Shown piece by piece: positions 53,768 to 63,167 of a stretch of DNA of 64,000 bases (within the stretch, counting starts at the first letter, position 1; each line of letters begins with the position of its first letter). Source of the stretch: Roseococcus sp. SYP-B2431. GTDB lineage: Bacteria > Pseudomonadota > Alphaproteobacteria > Acetobacterales > Acetobacteraceae. The notes below the pieces were generated by a model that was not told the origin of the DNA, searched no databases, and saw only the letters and a list, made by a program, of their open reading frames with translations. The stretch spans positions 62,001 through 126,000 of the forward strand of contig NZ_SJXD01000031.1 of NCBI RefSeq assembly GCF_004336745.1. The letters run 5' to 3'. A program made the position numbers and the translations under genes.

Positions 53768-54328
53768 TCAGCGGGCCTGCAGCAGCGACCGGCTGGGCTC
53801 CAGCCGTGACTTGTCCTTGGAGAGCACGTAGAGCTGGGCGTTCAGGAAAGCGTGCATCACCGCATCCCGGATGTCGCCTTCATTGGTCGCGATGCCGGCC
53901 GGCGATGCCCCCTGCACCCGCTTGTTCGCGACGCCGATCCGCAGCCCCACGCTGTTGTTGTGAATGTCCATCTTCGAGGCCATCGAGCCCTCGGTCCGCC
54001 CGAACTCATGCGTCATCACCACGCGCATCGCGTCGTTGTAGGCCAGCTGGCTGGCCAGGAGCGCCGACCAGTAGCAATGCCGCAGCGCATCGGCCGGGCC
54101 GTCGTTGCGGCTCACCTCGGCGACGGCTTCCGCCTGCTCGGGGGTCAGTTCGGCGGTGAAGGCGTAGGAGACCGCGCGGGACCAGCGGATCGCCTCGTCC
54201 CGGGCCTCCTTCAGCACGAAGGCCTGACGCGGGTTAGCGGAAACGATGTCGCGCACCGCGTCCTTCTCGAAGTCGTTCAGGTCGTTCCAGATCTTGAACT
54301 TGTTCTGGAGATCCTCGAAGAAACTCAT
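53768..54328 (-). CDS. Helical protein of unknown function, DUF6973-like
   Basis: A 186-residue protein from the ATG at 54328, which has GGGGGC upstream; a longer frame begins at 54409. A helical N-terminus (MSFFEDLQNKFKIWNDLNDFEK) is followed by a conserved-looking core: DGPADALRHCYWSALLAS, THEFGRTEGSMASKMDIHNNSVGLRIG. The RHxYWSAL and MDIHNNxVG pair resembles DUF6973, seen in assorted bacterial proteins, some near toxins. No signal peptide is seen. It lies beyond the terminator of the ribosomal-protein operon on the same strand. Confidence 0.6.
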   Translation of the reverse strand: MSFFEDLQNKFKIWNDLNDFEKDAVRDIVSANPRQAFVLKEARDEAIRWSRAVSYAFTAELTPEQAEAVAEVSRNDGPADALRHCYWSALLASQLAYNDAMRVVMTHEFGRTEGSMASKMDIHNNSVGLRIGVANKRVQGASPAGIATNEGDIRDAVMHAFLNAQLYVLSKDKSRLEPSRSLLQAR

Positions 54329-54409
54329 GGCTGCCCCCTTCTGCAATAAAGGGTCTCTGCCAGAGGCCGGCAGTGCCAGCCACGCAAGAATTGTCGCGTC
54401 TGTACGCAA

Positions 54410-54440
54410 GAAGGGCGGGAAGCTGTGCTTCCCGCCCTTC
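54410..54440 (-). terminator. Terminator hairpin after rplQ
   Basis: A perfect 14-bp stem (54410-54423 with 54427-54440) with a 3-base loop lies 26 bases beyond the rplQ stop on the minus strand and is followed there by TTGCG. This is the strongest hairpin in the window and closes the ribosomal-protein operon. The T-run is short. Confidence 0.8.
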
Positions 54441-54466
54441 CTGAATCTCCGGAATGAAGAGGTGGC

Positions 54467-54889
54467 TTACGCCGCCTCCTGCTCCTCGGCGACCTCGGGC
54501 TTCGGCCCGCTGTCGAGGCCCTTGGCGGCCACGTCGCGGTCCACCAGCTCGATCACGGCCATGGCGGCGGCGTCGCCGTAGCGGAAGCCCGCCTTCAGCA
54601 CGCGGCAGTAGCCGCCGGCCCTACCCTTGTAGCGGTCGGCGATGGTGGTGAAGAGCTTGTCCACCACCTTCTCGTCCATGATCACCGAATAGGCCTGCCG
54701 GCGCGCATGCAGGCCACCGCGCTTCGCCAGCGTGATGATGCGCTCGACATAGGGGCGCAGCTCCTTCGCCTTGGGCAGAGTAGTCGTGATCTGCTCGTGC
54801 TTGAGCAGGCTCGTCGCCATGTTGCGGAACATCGCCGCGCGATGGGTGGACGTGACGTTGAGCTTCCGCCCAGAAACACCATGACGCAT
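54467..54889 (-). CDS. rplQ: Large ribosomal subunit protein bL17
   Basis: A 140-residue ribosomal protein recognised from [41 protein letters not shown] and [12 protein letters not shown], with the C-terminal [26 protein letters not shown] (seen in parts). It ends in an acidic alanine-rich tail typical of alphaproteobacteria. It is the last gene of the operon, 34 bp after rpoA. Confidence 0.97.
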   Translation of the reverse strand: MRHGVSGRKLNVTSTHRAAMFRNMATSLLKHEQITTTLPKAKELRPYVERIITLAKRGGLHARRQAYSVIMDEKVVDKLFTTIADRYKGRAGGYCRVLKAGFRYGDAAAMAVIELVDRDVAAKGLDSGPKPEVAEEQEAA

Positions 54890-54923
54890 AGTCTTATCTC
54901 CTGGCCGAACTAAGTAGCGGCTA

Positions 54924-55940
54924 TCAGAACGGCTCTTCGATCTTCTTCGCCAGGTCCTCGATGTTCTCGGGCGGCCAGCCAGTGATCGGCATGCCGAGCG
55001 AGAGGCCCATCGAGGCCAGCACTTCCTTGATTTCGTTCAGCGACTTGCGGCCGAAATTCGGCGTCCGCAGCATCTCCTGCTCGCTCTTCTGAACGAGGTC
55101 GCCGATATAGACGATATTGTCGTTCTTCAGGCAGTTCGCCGAACGAACGGACAGTTCGAGCTCGTCCACCTTGCGCAGCAGGTTGCGGTTGAAGGGCAGG
55201 TCGTCCTGCACCTCGTCGCGCACCTTCTCGCGCGGCTCCTCGAAGGTCACGAAGAGCGACAGCTGGTCCTGCAGGATGCGGGCGGCCAGCGCCACGGCAT
55301 CCTCGGGCACCACCGTGCCGTTGGTCTCGAGCGAGAGCACCAGTCGGTCGTAGTCGGTCACCTGGCCCACGCGGGTCGGCTCCACGCGATAGGAGACCTT
55401 GCGGACCGGCGAATAAATCGCATCGACCGGGATCTGGCCGATCGGCGCGTCCTCGGCGCGGTTCATCGAGGCGGGCACGTAGCCGCGGCCGACCTGAACC
55501 GTGAGCTCCATGGAGAGCTTCGCGCCATCGTCCAGCGTGCAGATGACCAGCTCGGGATTGGCGATCTCGATGTCGCCCGTCGTCTGGATCTGGGCCGCCG
55601 TCACCTCGCCCGGGCCCGTCGCCGTGAGCAGCAGGCGCTTCGTGCCCTCGCCCTGGTAGCGGATGGCGAGCTGCTTGAGGTTGAGGATGATGTCGGTCAC
55701 ATCCTCGCGCGCGCCGGTCAGGCTGCTGAACTCATGCAGCACGCCGTCGATCTTCACGCCCGTCACGGCCGCGCCCTGGAGCGAGGACAGCAGGATGCGA
55801 CGCAGGGCATTGCCGAGCGTCTGGCCGAAGCCGCGCTCGAGCGGCTCGGCCACCAGCGTCGCCTGACGCAGATCCGTGCTGCCCGACTCGACCTGCAGCT
55901 TCTCGGGCTTGATCAGTGATTGCCAGTTGCGTTCGAGCAA
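54924..55940 (-). CDS. rpoA: DNA-directed RNA polymerase subunit alpha
   Basis: A 338-residue core polymerase subunit. The N-terminal assembly domain shows [23 protein letters not shown], the linker follows about 235-255, and the C-terminal domain that contacts UP elements and activators carries [20 protein letters not shown] and [19 protein letters not shown]. Length matches the alphaproteobacterial family. It is separated from rpsK by 99 bp containing a bulged hairpin (55963-55990). Confidence 0.98.
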   Translation of the reverse strand: MLERNWQSLIKPEKLQVESGSTDLRQATLVAEPLERGFGQTLGNALRRILLSSLQGAAVTGVKIDGVLHEFSSLTGAREDVTDIILNLKQLAIRYQGEGTKRLLLTATGPGEVTAAQIQTTGDIEIANPELVICTLDDGAKLSMELTVQVGRGYVPASMNRAEDAPIGQIPVDAIYSPVRKVSYRVEPTRVGQVTDYDRLVLSLETNGTVVPEDAVALAARILQDQLSLFVTFEEPREKVRDEVQDDLPFNRNLLRKVDELELSVRSANCLKNDNIVYIGDLVQKSEQEMLRTPNFGRKSLNEIKEVLASMGLSLGMPITGWPPENIEDLAKKIEEPF

Positions 55941-55962
55941 GTGCGTCTCTCCTGGGAGCGGG

Positions 55963-55990
55963 CCCGCCCGGTGCTTGGAACCGGGGCGGG
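55963..55990 (-). promoter_or_regulatory. Bulged hairpin between rpsK and rpoA
   Basis: CCCGCCCGGT (55963-55972) pairs with ACCGGGGCGGG (55980-55990) with a single bulged base. It lies between the rpsK stop and the rpoA start on the minus-strand transcript. It could be an attenuator or processing site that sets the ratio of ribosomal protein to RpoA, but this is only inferred. Confidence 0.4.
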
Positions 55991-56039
55991 GAGATGCTCG
56001 CGATACGAAATACCGGCGGCCGACGGGCCGCCTTGAGGG

Positions 56040-56438
56040 TCAGACCCGCCGGCGCTTGCGCGGGCGGCAGCCATTGTGCGGGATCGGGGTCACGTCGCGG
56101 ATCGCCGTCACGTGGAAGCCCACCGTCTGCAGGGCGCGCAGCGCCGACTCGCGACCCGAACCGGGGCCCGACACCATGACCTCGACGGTCTCCATGCCAT
56201 GCTCGCGCGCCTTCATGCCCGCGTCCTCGGCGGCCATCTGCGCGGCATAGGGCGTGCTCTTGCGGCTGCCCTTGAAGCCCTTCGTGCCCGAGGACGACCA
56301 GGCAATGGAATTGCCCTGCGCGTCCGTGATGGTCACGATCGTGTTGTTGAAGGTCGCGAGAACATGCGCCACGCCGGAGCTGATGTTCTTGCGCTCCTTC
56401 TTGCGGGGGCGGTTGCCCGCCTTCGGGGGGGAGGCCAT
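56040..56438 (-). CDS. rpsK: Small ribosomal subunit protein uS11
   Basis: A 132-residue protein with [20 protein letters not shown] (in part [14 protein letters not shown]), [34 protein letters not shown] and the basic end [14 protein letters not shown]. It forms part of the platform of the 30S subunit near the mRNA exit. It follows rpsM with a 1-base gap. Confidence 0.98.
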   Translation of the reverse strand: MASPPKAGNRPRKKERKNISSGVAHVLATFNNTIVTITDAQGNSIAWSSSGTKGFKGSRKSTPYAAQMAAEDAGMKAREHGMETVEVMVSGPGSGRESALRALQTVGFHVTAIRDVTPIPHNGCRPRKRRRV

Positions 56439-56439
56439 C

Positions 56440-56817
56440 CTACTTCGTCACCTTCTTCTTGCCGGCAATGGCCACGGCCTTGCCCTTGCGCGTGCGCGCA
56501 TTGGTGTGCGTGCGCTGGCCGCGGACCGGCAGGCCGCGGCGATGACGGAGGCCGCGATAGCAGGCCATGTCCATCAGGCGCTTGATGTTCATCGCAACTT
56601 CACGGCGGAGATCACCCTCCACGCGATAGTCACGGTCGACGACCTCGCGCAGCTTCATGATCTCGTCGTCGGTCAGCTGGTTCACGCGGCGCTCGGCCGG
56701 GATGCCGACCTGTTCGCAGATCTGCTCCGCGTTCTTCGGGCCGATGCCATAGATATAGCGCAGCGAGATCACCACGCGCTTGTTGGTGGGGATGTTCACG
56801 CCAGCGATGCGCGCCAC
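56440..56817 (-). CDS. rpsM: Small ribosomal subunit protein uS13
   Basis: A 125-residue protein whose conserved start [13 protein letters not shown] is preceded by a GTG (56817) with an AGGAGC site, so the start codon is GTG. A longer open frame upstream lacks homology. [39 protein letters not shown] and the basic tail IAGKKKVTK are typical. It sits at the 30S head, contacting tRNA and 50S. Two hairpins precede it (56832-56879). Confidence 0.97.
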   Translation of the reverse strand: MARIAGVNIPTNKRVVISLRYIYGIGPKNAEQICEQVGIPAERRVNQLTDDEIMKLREVVDRDYRVEGDLRREVAMNIKRLMDMACYRGLRHRRGLPVRGQRTHTNARTRKGKAVAIAGKKKVTK

Positions 56818-56831
56818 GGTCCAGCTCCTGC

Positions 56832-56879
56832 GGGCCTTACGGCCCCCTAAATGTTTACCGCGCCACCAGAAATCCGGTG
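56832..56879 (-). promoter_or_regulatory. Structured leader upstream of rpsM: two hairpins
   Basis: In the 167-bp adk-rpsM gap the minus-strand RNA can form a 6-bp stem CACCGG-AUUU-CUGGUG (56864-56879, one G-U pair) and, closer to the start, GGGCC-GUAA-GGCCC (56832-56845), whose loop is a GNRA tetraloop. The second lies directly before the AGGAG of rpsM. The position matches where autoregulation occurs in the E. coli alpha operon, but the sequence is unrelated to it. Confidence 0.45.
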
Positions 56880-56984
56880 TTGCGGCGATACTTCCTGATC
56901 GAGCAAAGCAGAACACGGCCGAAGCGTGCCCTGGCACGCCGCGTCCGTGAGAGGCGGGGACATAGGCCCAACCCCTCCTGTCCG

Positions 56985-57644
56985 TCAAGCACCCGAGGTC
57001 AGAATCCTCTCCAAATCACCCGTCACGGCGGACATTTCCGCCATGCCGTCGACGCTGCGCAGCTTCCCCTGCACGGCATAGTAGGGCAGCAGCGGCGCCG
57101 TTTGACGGTGGTAGGCGGCCAGGCGGGCCCCCACTGTCTCGGCCTTGTCGTCGGCGCGCCGCGTGAATTCCGTGCTGCCGCAGACGCCGCAGACGCCCGG
57201 CACCTTCGGCTGTTTGAAGACGTCGTGGTAGCCCTCGCCGCATCGGGCGCAGGTGTACCGGCCGGAGATGCGCTCGACCATCTTCGCGTCGTCGACCTTG
57301 AGCTCGATCACATGGTCGAGCACGAGGCCCTTCTCGGCGAGCATGCCGTCCAGCGCCTCCGCCTGGGGCGTCGTGCGCGGGAAGCCGTCCAGGATGAAGC
57401 CGCGGGCGGCGTCCGGCTGCTGCACCCGGGCGGCGAGCATGGCGGTGATCACTGAATCCGGGATCAGCTCGCCGCGCTCCATGATCGCCTTGGCCTCGAG
57501 CCCGATGGCCGAGCCCGACTTCACCTCGGCGCGCAGCATGTCGCCGGTAGAGATCTGCACCAGGCCGAAGCGCTCCTCGAGCCGCTTGGCCTGGGTGCCC
57601 TTGCCGGCGCCCGGCGGGCCCAGGAGGATGAGGTTCATCGTCAT
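56985..57644 (-). CDS. adk: Adenylate kinase
   Basis: A 219-residue enzyme interconverting ATP, ADP and AMP. The P-loop is [16 protein letters not shown], the AMP site [15 protein letters not shown], then [16 protein letters not shown]. The lid domain has a zinc-type four-cysteine set [12 protein letters not shown] then CGVCGS. This is the long form with lid. Met3 (57638) is an alternative start. It follows secY by 6 bases, the usual alphaproteobacterial place. Confidence 0.97.
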   Translation of the reverse strand: MTMNLILLGPPGAGKGTQAKRLEERFGLVQISTGDMLRAEVKSGSAIGLEAKAIMERGELIPDSVITAMLAARVQQPDAARGFILDGFPRTTPQAEALDGMLAEKGLVLDHVIELKVDDAKMVERISGRYTCARCGEGYHDVFKQPKVPGVCGVCGSTEFTRRADDKAETVGARLAAYHRQTAPLLPYYAVQGKLRSVDGMAEMSAVTGDLERILTSGA

Positions 57645-57650
57645 CCCCCG

Positions 57651-59006
57651 TTACCTCGGCCGCGGGCCGCGGCCGCCGAGGCGGGCCTTCTTGATCAGAC
57701 CCTCGTACTGGTGGGCGAAGAGATGCGACTGCACCTGGGCCACCGTGTCCATGGTCACGGTCACGATGATCAGCAGCGAGGTGCCGCCGAAGTAGAAGGG
57801 CACGCCGTAATTCGAGATCAGGATCTCGGGGATGATGCAGACGATGACCAGATAGGCGGCGCCGACGACCGTCAGGCGGGTCAGTACGCGGTCAAGGTAA
57901 TCCGCGGTCTGCTGGCCGGGGCGGATGCCGGGGACGAAGCCGCCATACTTCTTCAGGTTGTCCGCCGTCTCGGCCGGATTGAACACCACGGCCGTGTAGA
58001 AGAAGGCGAAGAAGGCGATCAGCGCGATGTAGAGCGCCATGTAGAGCGGCTGGCCATGCGCCAGCATGTTGGCGATCGTCTGCAGCCAGGTGTCGGCCGT
58101 GCGGTCGGTCGAGAAGCCCGCGACGGTCGCCGGCAGCAGCAGCAGCGAGGAGGCGAAGATCGGCGGGATCACGCCCGCGGTGTTCAGCTTCAGCGGCAGG
58201 TGCGTGTTCTCGCCGCCGAACATGCGGTTGCCCACCTGACGCTTGGGGTACTGCACCGGGATCCGGCGCTGGGCCCGCTCCATGAAGACCACGAAGACGA
58301 TGGTGCCCACGGCCGCGGTCAGGAAGAAGATGATGAAGAAGGTGGAGAGCGCGCCCGTCCGCCCCAGCTCCAGCGTGGAGATCAGCGCCGAGGGCAGGTT
58401 GGCCACGATGCCCGCGAAGATGATCAGCGAGATGCCGTTGCCCACGCCCCGCGCGGTGATCTGCTCGCCCAGCCACATCAGGAACATCGTTCCGCCGACC
58501 AGGGTGATGGTGGTGGAAACGCGGAAGAACATGCCCGGGTCGGTCACCGCCGGGCCCGAATTGCCGCGGATCGCCTCCAGCCCCACGCCGATGCTGTAGG
58601 CCTGCACGATGGCGATGACCAGGGTCAGGTAGCGGGTGTACTGGTTGAGCTTCTTGCGCCCGCTGTCGCCCTCCTTCTTGAGGGCCTCCCAGCTCGGGAT
58701 GGCCGCTGTCATCAGCTGGACGATGATGCTGGCCGAGATATAGGGCATAATGTTGAGCGCGAGCACCGTCATGCGCCCGAGGGCGCCGCCGGTGAACATG
58801 TCGAACATGCCGAGGATGCCGCCGCCGTGCTGGCGCAGCATCTCGCCCATCACCGCCGCATCAACCCCCGGCACCGGCACATAGGTGCCGATCCGGTAGA
58901 CGATGAGCGCGCCGAGCGTGAACCAGATGCGGTTCTTGAGCTCCGTCGCCTTGGCGAGGACGCCGAAATTGAGGCTGTTGCCAAGCTGATCGGTGGCCGA
59001 GGCCAT
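57651..59006 (-). CDS. secY: Preprotein translocase subunit SecY
   Basis: A 451-residue ten-helix channel protein of the Sec translocon. Features are RIGTYVPVPGVDA in the first helix region, GRMTVLALNIMPYISASIIVQ, KKEGDSGRKKLNQYTRYLTL, the plug region between, RRIPVQYPKRQVGNRMFGG in the cytoplasmic loop, and KKYGGFVPGIRPGQQTADYL near the end. A hairpin (59021-59039) lies just upstream of its Shine-Dalgarno AAGGA. Confidence 0.98.
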   Translation of the reverse strand: MASATDQLGNSLNFGVLAKATELKNRIWFTLGALIVYRIGTYVPVPGVDAAVMGEMLRQHGGGILGMFDMFTGGALGRMTVLALNIMPYISASIIVQLMTAAIPSWEALKKEGDSGRKKLNQYTRYLTLVIAIVQAYSIGVGLEAIRGNSGPAVTDPGMFFRVSTTITLVGGTMFLMWLGEQITARGVGNGISLIIFAGIVANLPSALISTLELGRTGALSTFFIIFFLTAAVGTIVFVVFMERAQRRIPVQYPKRQVGNRMFGGENTHLPLKLNTAGVIPPIFASSLLLLPATVAGFSTDRTADTWLQTIANMLAHGQPLYMALYIALIAFFAFFYTAVVFNPAETADNLKKYGGFVPGIRPGQQTADYLDRVLTRLTVVGAAYLVIVCIIPEILISNYGVPFYFGGTSLLIIVTVTMDTVAQVQSHLFAHQYEGLIKKARLGGRGPRPR

Positions 59007-59020
59007 GCGTCTATCCTTTT

Positions 59021-59039
59021 CCGGGCGTCACGCGCCCGG
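59021..59039 (-). promoter_or_regulatory. Hairpin just upstream of the secY ribosome-binding site
   Basis: CCGGGCG (59021-59027) pairs with CGCCCGG (59033-59039) around a 5-base loop. On the minus strand it ends a few bases before AAAAGGATAG, the secY Shine-Dalgarno sequence. It may limit read-through from rplO or influence secY translation. Confidence 0.4.
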
Positions 59040-59114
59040 CGTTATGGATCACGGGCCTATGGATAATGCCCGGGGGCGCCACGTTCCAGAGTGGACCGAC
59101 GCCCGGCGCCGGAT

Positions 59115-59603
59115 TCACTCCGCGGCGGCTTCCGGGGCCGGCAGGGTCACCTTGCCGCCCGCGGCCTCGATCGCCGCGACCGCTGCCGCCGAGGCGCCGG
59201 AGACCGTGATCTGCACCGCGCGCTTGATCTCGCCATTGCCCAGCAGCCGCACGCCCGCGAACTTCTTGCCCTGACGCACCACGCCGGCATCGCGCAGGCT
59301 CGCCTCGGTGACCGGCTCGCCGGCCTTCAGCTTGCCTTCCTCGAACGCCTTCTCCAGCGTGCCGAGGTTGATGGTCGCGTATTCCAGGCGGAAGATGTTC
59401 TTGAACCCGCGCTTCGGCAGACGCCGATAGATCGGGAGCTGACCACCCTCGAAGCCGTTCAGCGACACGCCGGTCCGGGCCTTCTGGCCCTTCACGCCGC
59501 GGCCGGACGTCTTGCCCTTGCCCGAGCCGATGCCGCGGCCGATCCGCTTGAACTTCGGCCGCGCGCCCTCGTTGTCACGCAATTCGTTGAGCTTCATGAC
59601 CAT
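59115..59603 (-). CDS. rplO: Large ribosomal subunit protein uL15
   Basis: A 162-residue protein with [41 protein letters not shown] as its conserved glycine/lysine-rich start (seen in parts: [17 protein letters not shown]), [17 protein letters not shown], and a C-terminal globular part [19 protein letters not shown]. It is 28 bp after rpmD. Confidence 0.97.
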   Translation of the reverse strand: MVMKLNELRDNEGARPKFKRIGRGIGSGKGKTSGRGVKGQKARTGVSLNGFEGGQLPIYRRLPKRGFKNIFRLEYATINLGTLEKAFEEGKLKAGEPVTEASLRDAGVVRQGKKFAGVRLLGNGEIKRAVQITVSGASAAAVAAIEAAGGKVTLPAPEAAAE

Positions 59604-59631
59604 GTCCTTCGGAGGTCCGACCGCAACGCGG

Positions 59632-59820
59632 TCAGCCCTCCACCTTCACGAGATGCGCGACCTTGCGGATCATGCCGCGCACTGCGGGCGTATCCTCCAG
59701 CTCGCGCGAGCGGTTGATCTTGTTCAGGCCCAGCCCGACCAGCGTCGCCTGCTGGCCCGGCTTCTTGCCGTTGCCCGAGGCGATCTGCGTCACGCGGACC
59801 GTCTGCTTCGTCTCAGACAT
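59632..59820 (-). CDS. rpmD: Large ribosomal subunit protein uL30
   Basis: A 62-residue protein starting at the ATG 59820, which overlaps the rpsE end by 8 bases. [43 protein letters not shown] (in parts) and [12 protein letters not shown] are family features. The longer frame upstream of 59820 lies within rpsE and was rejected. Confidence 0.96.
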   Translation of the reverse strand: MSETKQTVRVTQIASGNGKKPGQQATLVGLGLNKINRSRELEDTPAVRGMIRKVAHLVKVEG

Positions 59821-60442
59821 TGGCCACCTCCGCGGTCTCGACGGCGCCATCCTTGCGCGGGCCAAGCAGGTCGGCGACCTTCTTGCCGCGACGGTTCGCC
59901 ACCGCGCGCGGGCTGGACGCCCGCGTCAGGGCGGCGAAGGTCGCCTTCACCATGTTGTGCGGGTTGGTCGAGCCAGTGCACTTCGCCACGACGTCGCCCA
60001 TGCCCAGCGTCTCGAAGACGGCGCGCATCGGCCCGCCGGCGATGATGCCCGTGCCGGCCGGAGCGGAGCGAAGAATCACCTTGCCCGCGCCGAACTCGCC
60101 GACGACGTCGTGATGCAGCGTGCGGCTCTCGCGCATCGGCACGCGGATCATGCCCTTCTTGGCACGCTCCGTCGCCTTGCGGATCGCTTCCGGCACTTCG
60201 CGTGCCTTGCCGCTGCCCCAGCCCACGCGGCCCTTCTGGTCGCCCACGACGACCAGCGCGGCGAAGCTGAAGCGACGGCCGCCCTTTACCACCTTGGCGA
60301 CGCGGTTGATGGTGACCAGCTTGTCCTGCAGCTCGTCGCCGCCGTCCCTCTCGGGCTGCGGGCCACGGTTGTTGTCGCGATCGCGGCCACGGCCGCGGCC
60401 CCGGTTCTCGCCTTCGCCGCCACTGCGCGGTTCACGTGCCAT
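59813..60442 (-). CDS. rpsE: Small ribosomal subunit protein uS5
   Basis: A 209-residue protein. The first 30 residues are an arginine/glycine-rich extension ([20 protein letters not shown]), then [57 protein letters not shown] and [16 protein letters not shown]. It lies at the mRNA entry of the 30S subunit. The extension is longer than in E. coli. Confidence 0.97.
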   Translation of the reverse strand: MAREPRSGGEGENRGRGRGRDRDNNRGPQPERDGGDELQDKLVTINRVAKVVKGGRRFSFAALVVVGDQKGRVGWGSGKAREVPEAIRKATERAKKGMIRVPMRESRTLHHDVVGEFGAGKVILRSAPAGTGIIAGGPMRAVFETLGMGDVVAKCTGSTNPHNMVKATFAALTRASSPRAVANRRGKKVADLLGPRKDGAVETAEVANV

Positions 60443-60460
60443 GTTCGATCTCCCCGCGGC

Positions 60461-60823
60461 TCAGAAGGAGAGGCCGCCCTCGCGGGCAGCCTCCGCCAGA
60501 GCCTTGACGCGGCCATGATAGAGGAAGGGCCCACGGTCGAAGACGACCGCGCTGACGCCGGCGGCGATCGCGCGCTCGGCTACCAGCTTGCCCACGGTTG
60601 TCGCCGCGTCCCTGTCGGCGCCCGTCTTCAGCTCGCCGCGCAGCTCCTTCTCGAGCGTCGAGGCGGCGGCGACCGTGCGGCCCGCCACGTCGTCGATGAC
60701 CTGGGCGTAGATATGCCGTCCGGAGCGGAACACCGAAAGACGCGGGCGACCGGCGCCCTTGACCTTCAGCTGGTAGCGCAGACGAGCGCGGCGGCGCTGC
60801 CGCAATGCGATCTTGTCGGCCAT
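60461..60823 (-). CDS. rplR: Large ribosomal subunit protein uL18
   Basis: A 120-residue 5S rRNA-binding protein: [62 protein letters not shown] and a C-terminal [17 protein letters not shown]. Its ATG overlaps the rplF stop by one base (TAATG). Confidence 0.97.
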   Translation of the reverse strand: MADKIALRQRRRARLRYQLKVKGAGRPRLSVFRSGRHIYAQVIDDVAGRTVAAASTLEKELRGELKTGADRDAATTVGKLVAERAIAAGVSAVVFDRGPFLYHGRVKALAEAAREGGLSF

Positions 60824-61356
60824 TACTTCTTCTTCCCCTCCTTCCGGAGGATGACTTCGTTGTCGTATTTGACGCCCTTGCCCTTGTAGGGCTCGGGGCC
60901 GCGATACGCGCGGATCTCGGCGGCGACCTGGCCGACCTTCTGCTTGTCCATGCCCTCGACCTTGATGGCGGTCGGACGCTCGCAGGTGATCTTGATGCCG
61001 GGCGGCTGCGGGTAGCGGATCTCGTGGCTGTAACCGAGGTTCATCACGAGGTCGTTGCCCTGCATCGCGGCGCGGTAGCCGGTGCCGGTGATCTCCATCG
61101 ACTTCACGAAGCCAGTCGAGACGCCCTGCACCATGCCGTTTACCAGGCTGCGGGTCGTGCCCCAGAGGGTGCGGCTGCGCGTGTCGGAGCCGCGCGGCGA
61201 GACCGCGACCTCCTTCTCGCGCACGTCCACGTCCACGGCATCCGTCAGATCGAGCCGGAGCTCGCCGAGCTTGCCCTTGGCCACCAGCGTGCGGCCGGCC
61301 AGGGAGACCTGGACGCCAGCAGGAATGGGGACCGGATATTTACCAACGCGTGACAT
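60823..61356 (-). CDS. rplF: Large ribosomal subunit protein uL6
   Basis: A 177-residue two-domain protein: [47 protein letters not shown]-like [34 protein letters not shown]-like [14 protein letters not shown], and the end [19 protein letters not shown]. It binds near the sarcin-ricin loop. Confidence 0.97.
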   Translation of the reverse strand: MSRVGKYPVPIPAGVQVSLAGRTLVAKGKLGELRLDLTDAVDVDVREKEVAVSPRGSDTRSRTLWGTTRSLVNGMVQGVSTGFVKSMEITGTGYRAAMQGNDLVMNLGYSHEIRYPQPPGIKITCERPTAIKVEGMDKQKVGQVAAEIRAYRGPEPYKGKGVKYDNEVILRKEGKKK

Positions 61357-61368
61357 ATCGGCCCCCTA

Positions 61369-61767
61369 TCAGAACACGCGGCAGAGGACTTCGCCGCCGA
61401 CATTGGCAGCGCGGGCCTCGGTGTCGCTCATCACGCCGCGGGGCGTGGACAGGATCTGGATGCCGAGGCCGTTATAGAACTTCGGCAGCTCCTTGATCTT
61501 GGAATAGACGCGGCGGCCCGGCTTGGACACGCGCGCGATCTCCTTGATGGCGGGCTCGCCCTCGGAATACTTCAGCTCGATCTCGATCTGGCTGATGCCG
61601 GTGCGAACTTCCTCCACGCGCCAGGCGCGGATATAGCCCTCGCGCTTCAGGACGTCGAGCACGTCCGTCTTCAGGCGGCTGGCGGGCGCGACGCAGCGCG
61701 TCTGCCGGGCGCCATGCGCGTTGCGGATGCGGGTGAGCAGGTCGCCCAACGGGTCGGACATGGACAT
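61369..61767 (-). CDS. rpsH: Small ribosomal subunit protein uS8
   Basis: A 132-residue 16S rRNA-binding protein: DPLGDLLTRIRNAHGARQ, VLDVLKREGYIRAW, RVSKPGRRVYSKIKELPKFY and the C-terminal GIQILSTPRGVMSDTEARAA then GGEVLCRVF. Met3 is an alternative start. In E. coli S8 represses the spc operon at rplE. Confidence 0.97.
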   Translation of the reverse strand: MSMSDPLGDLLTRIRNAHGARQTRCVAPASRLKTDVLDVLKREGYIRAWRVEEVRTGISQIEIELKYSEGEPAIKEIARVSKPGRRVYSKIKELPKFYNGLGIQILSTPRGVMSDTEARAANVGGEVLCRVF

Positions 61768-61779
61768 GTGCCGGGCTCC

Positions 61780-62085
61780 TTACCAGCTGGCCTTGACCAC
61801 ACCGGGGAGCTGGCCCTTGTTGGCCAGGTCCCGCAGCATGTTGCGGCTCAGCTTGAACTTCCGGTAGTTGCCGCGTGCGCGGCCGGTGAGTTCGCAACGC
61901 AGGCGGACGCGGATCTTCGCGCCGTTGCGCGGCATCTGCGCGAGCTTGAGGCTCGCCTCGAAGCGGTCCTCGATGGGCGCCTCGCGGTCCATCACGGTGG
62001 CCTTCAGGGCGGCGCGCTTCTTGGCGTGCTGTCCCGAAAGCTTCTCGCGATACTTGTTCTTCTCGACGGAAGAGGTCTTGGCCAT
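61780..62085 (-). CDS. rpsN: Small ribosomal subunit protein uS14, zinc-free form
   Basis: A 101-residue protein of the long, cysteine-poor type: [58 protein letters not shown] and [18 protein letters not shown]. Only one cysteine is present, so the four-cysteine zinc site of the short type is absent. It is 70 bp after rplE. Confidence 0.97.
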   Translation of the reverse strand: MAKTSSVEKNKYREKLSGQHAKKRAALKATVMDREAPIEDRFEASLKLAQMPRNGAKIRVRLRCELTGRARGNYRKFKLSRNMLRDLANKGQLPGVVKASW

Positions 62086-62155
62086 TTGGTCTATGGTCCT
62101 CCGGAACCTGCCGGCCTACCCAGGAATTGAGGGCAGCCGGCGGTTTTCCAATGAT

Positions 62156-62848
62156 TCAGTTGACGAAGGGGAGATCGAAAGCCTTCAGCAGAGCCTTGGC
62201 TTCCTTGTCCGTCTTCGCCGTCGTGACGAACACGATGTCCATGCCGCGCACCTGATCAACCTTGTCGTAGTTGATCTCCGGGAACACGATCTGCTCCTTC
62301 ATGCCGAGGGCGTAGTTGCCCCGGCCGTCGAAGCCACGGTTGCCCGGGATGCCGCGGAAGTCGCGAACGCGCGGGAGCGCGATCGTGACCAGGCGGTCCA
62401 GGAACTCGTACATGCGCGCCTTGCGGAGCGTGACCTTGCAGCCGATCGCCTGGCCCTCGCGGATCTTGAAGCCGGCGATCGCCTTCTTCGCCCGCGTGCG
62501 GACCGGCTTCTGGCCGGAGATCAGCGTGAGGTCGGCGACGGCGGCGTCCAGCTTCTTCTGGTCGCCCGCGGCCTCGCCCACGCCCATGTTGATCACGATC
62601 TTCTCGAGCTTGGGCACTTCCATCACGTTCGCATAGGCGAACTCCTCCTGGAGCTTCGCCTTCACGGTCGCGAGGTAGTAGGCCTGCAGGCGCGCCATCT
62701 CGGCCGGCGCGGCCTTCGCGGCGCCCGCGGCAGCCGGGACGGCGTCGACGCGACGGCTCGTCGTATCGACTTCCGCCTTCTTGGCGGTCGGCTTGTTGGC
62801 CGGCTTGTTCTTGTTGCCGGGCGCGTTGCCCTTCTTCGTCCCGCTCAT
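62156..62848 (-). CDS. rplE: Large ribosomal subunit protein uL5 with N-terminal extension
   Basis: A 230-residue 5S rRNA-binding protein. The normal L5 domain starts at Met51 ([19 protein letters not shown]), with [53 protein letters not shown] and a closing LLKAFDLPF. The preceding 50 residues are rich in Lys, Ala, Pro and Asn and look disordered. The upstream ATG at 62848 overlaps the rplX stop as ATGA, and the frame stays open, so the extended form is probably real. An internal start at 62698 lacks a good ribosome-binding site. Confidence 0.95.
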   Translation of the reverse strand: MSGTKKGNAPGNKNKPANKPTAKKAEVDTTSRRVDAVPAAAGAAKAAPAEMARLQAYYLATVKAKLQEEFAYANVMEVPKLEKIVINMGVGEAAGDQKKLDAAVADLTLISGQKPVRTRAKKAIAGFKIREGQAIGCKVTLRKARMYEFLDRLVTIALPRVRDFRGIPGNRGFDGRGNYALGMKEQIVFPEINYDKVDQVRGMDIVFVTTAKTDKEAKALLKAFDLPFVN

Positions 62849-63165
62849 GCGTCGAGCACCTCACCAGAGCCCTTGGCCACGCGAACCTTCTTCCCGTCCT
62901 CCAGGACGCGGAAGCCGACGCGGGTGGGCTTGTCCGTCTTCGGATCGATCAGCGCCAGGTTGGACAGGTCGATCTTCGCCTCCACGGAGACGATGCCACC
63001 GGTCTCGCCCACGCGCGTCTGCTTCGTGTGCTTCTTGACCAGGTGGACGCCCTGAACCACCGCGCGGTTCTCGGTCGGGATCACGCGGAGGACTTCCCCG
63101 CGCTTGCCCTTGTCGCGACCGGAGAGCACGTGCACCCGGTCGCCCTTCTTGATCTTGGCGGCCAT
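62845..63165 (-). CDS. rplX: Large ribosomal subunit protein uL24
   Basis: A 106-residue assembly-initiator protein: [20 protein letters not shown] (KOW motif), [34 protein letters not shown] and [20 protein letters not shown]. The start is ATG 63165, 2 bases after the rplN stop; the long open frame upstream overlaps rplN and is not used. Confidence 0.97.
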   Translation of the reverse strand: MAAKIKKGDRVHVLSGRDKGKRGEVLRVIPTENRAVVQGVHLVKKHTKQTRVGETGGIVSVEAKIDLSNLALIDPKTDKPTRVGFRVLEDGKKVRVAKGSGEVLDA

Positions 63166-63167
63166 GA

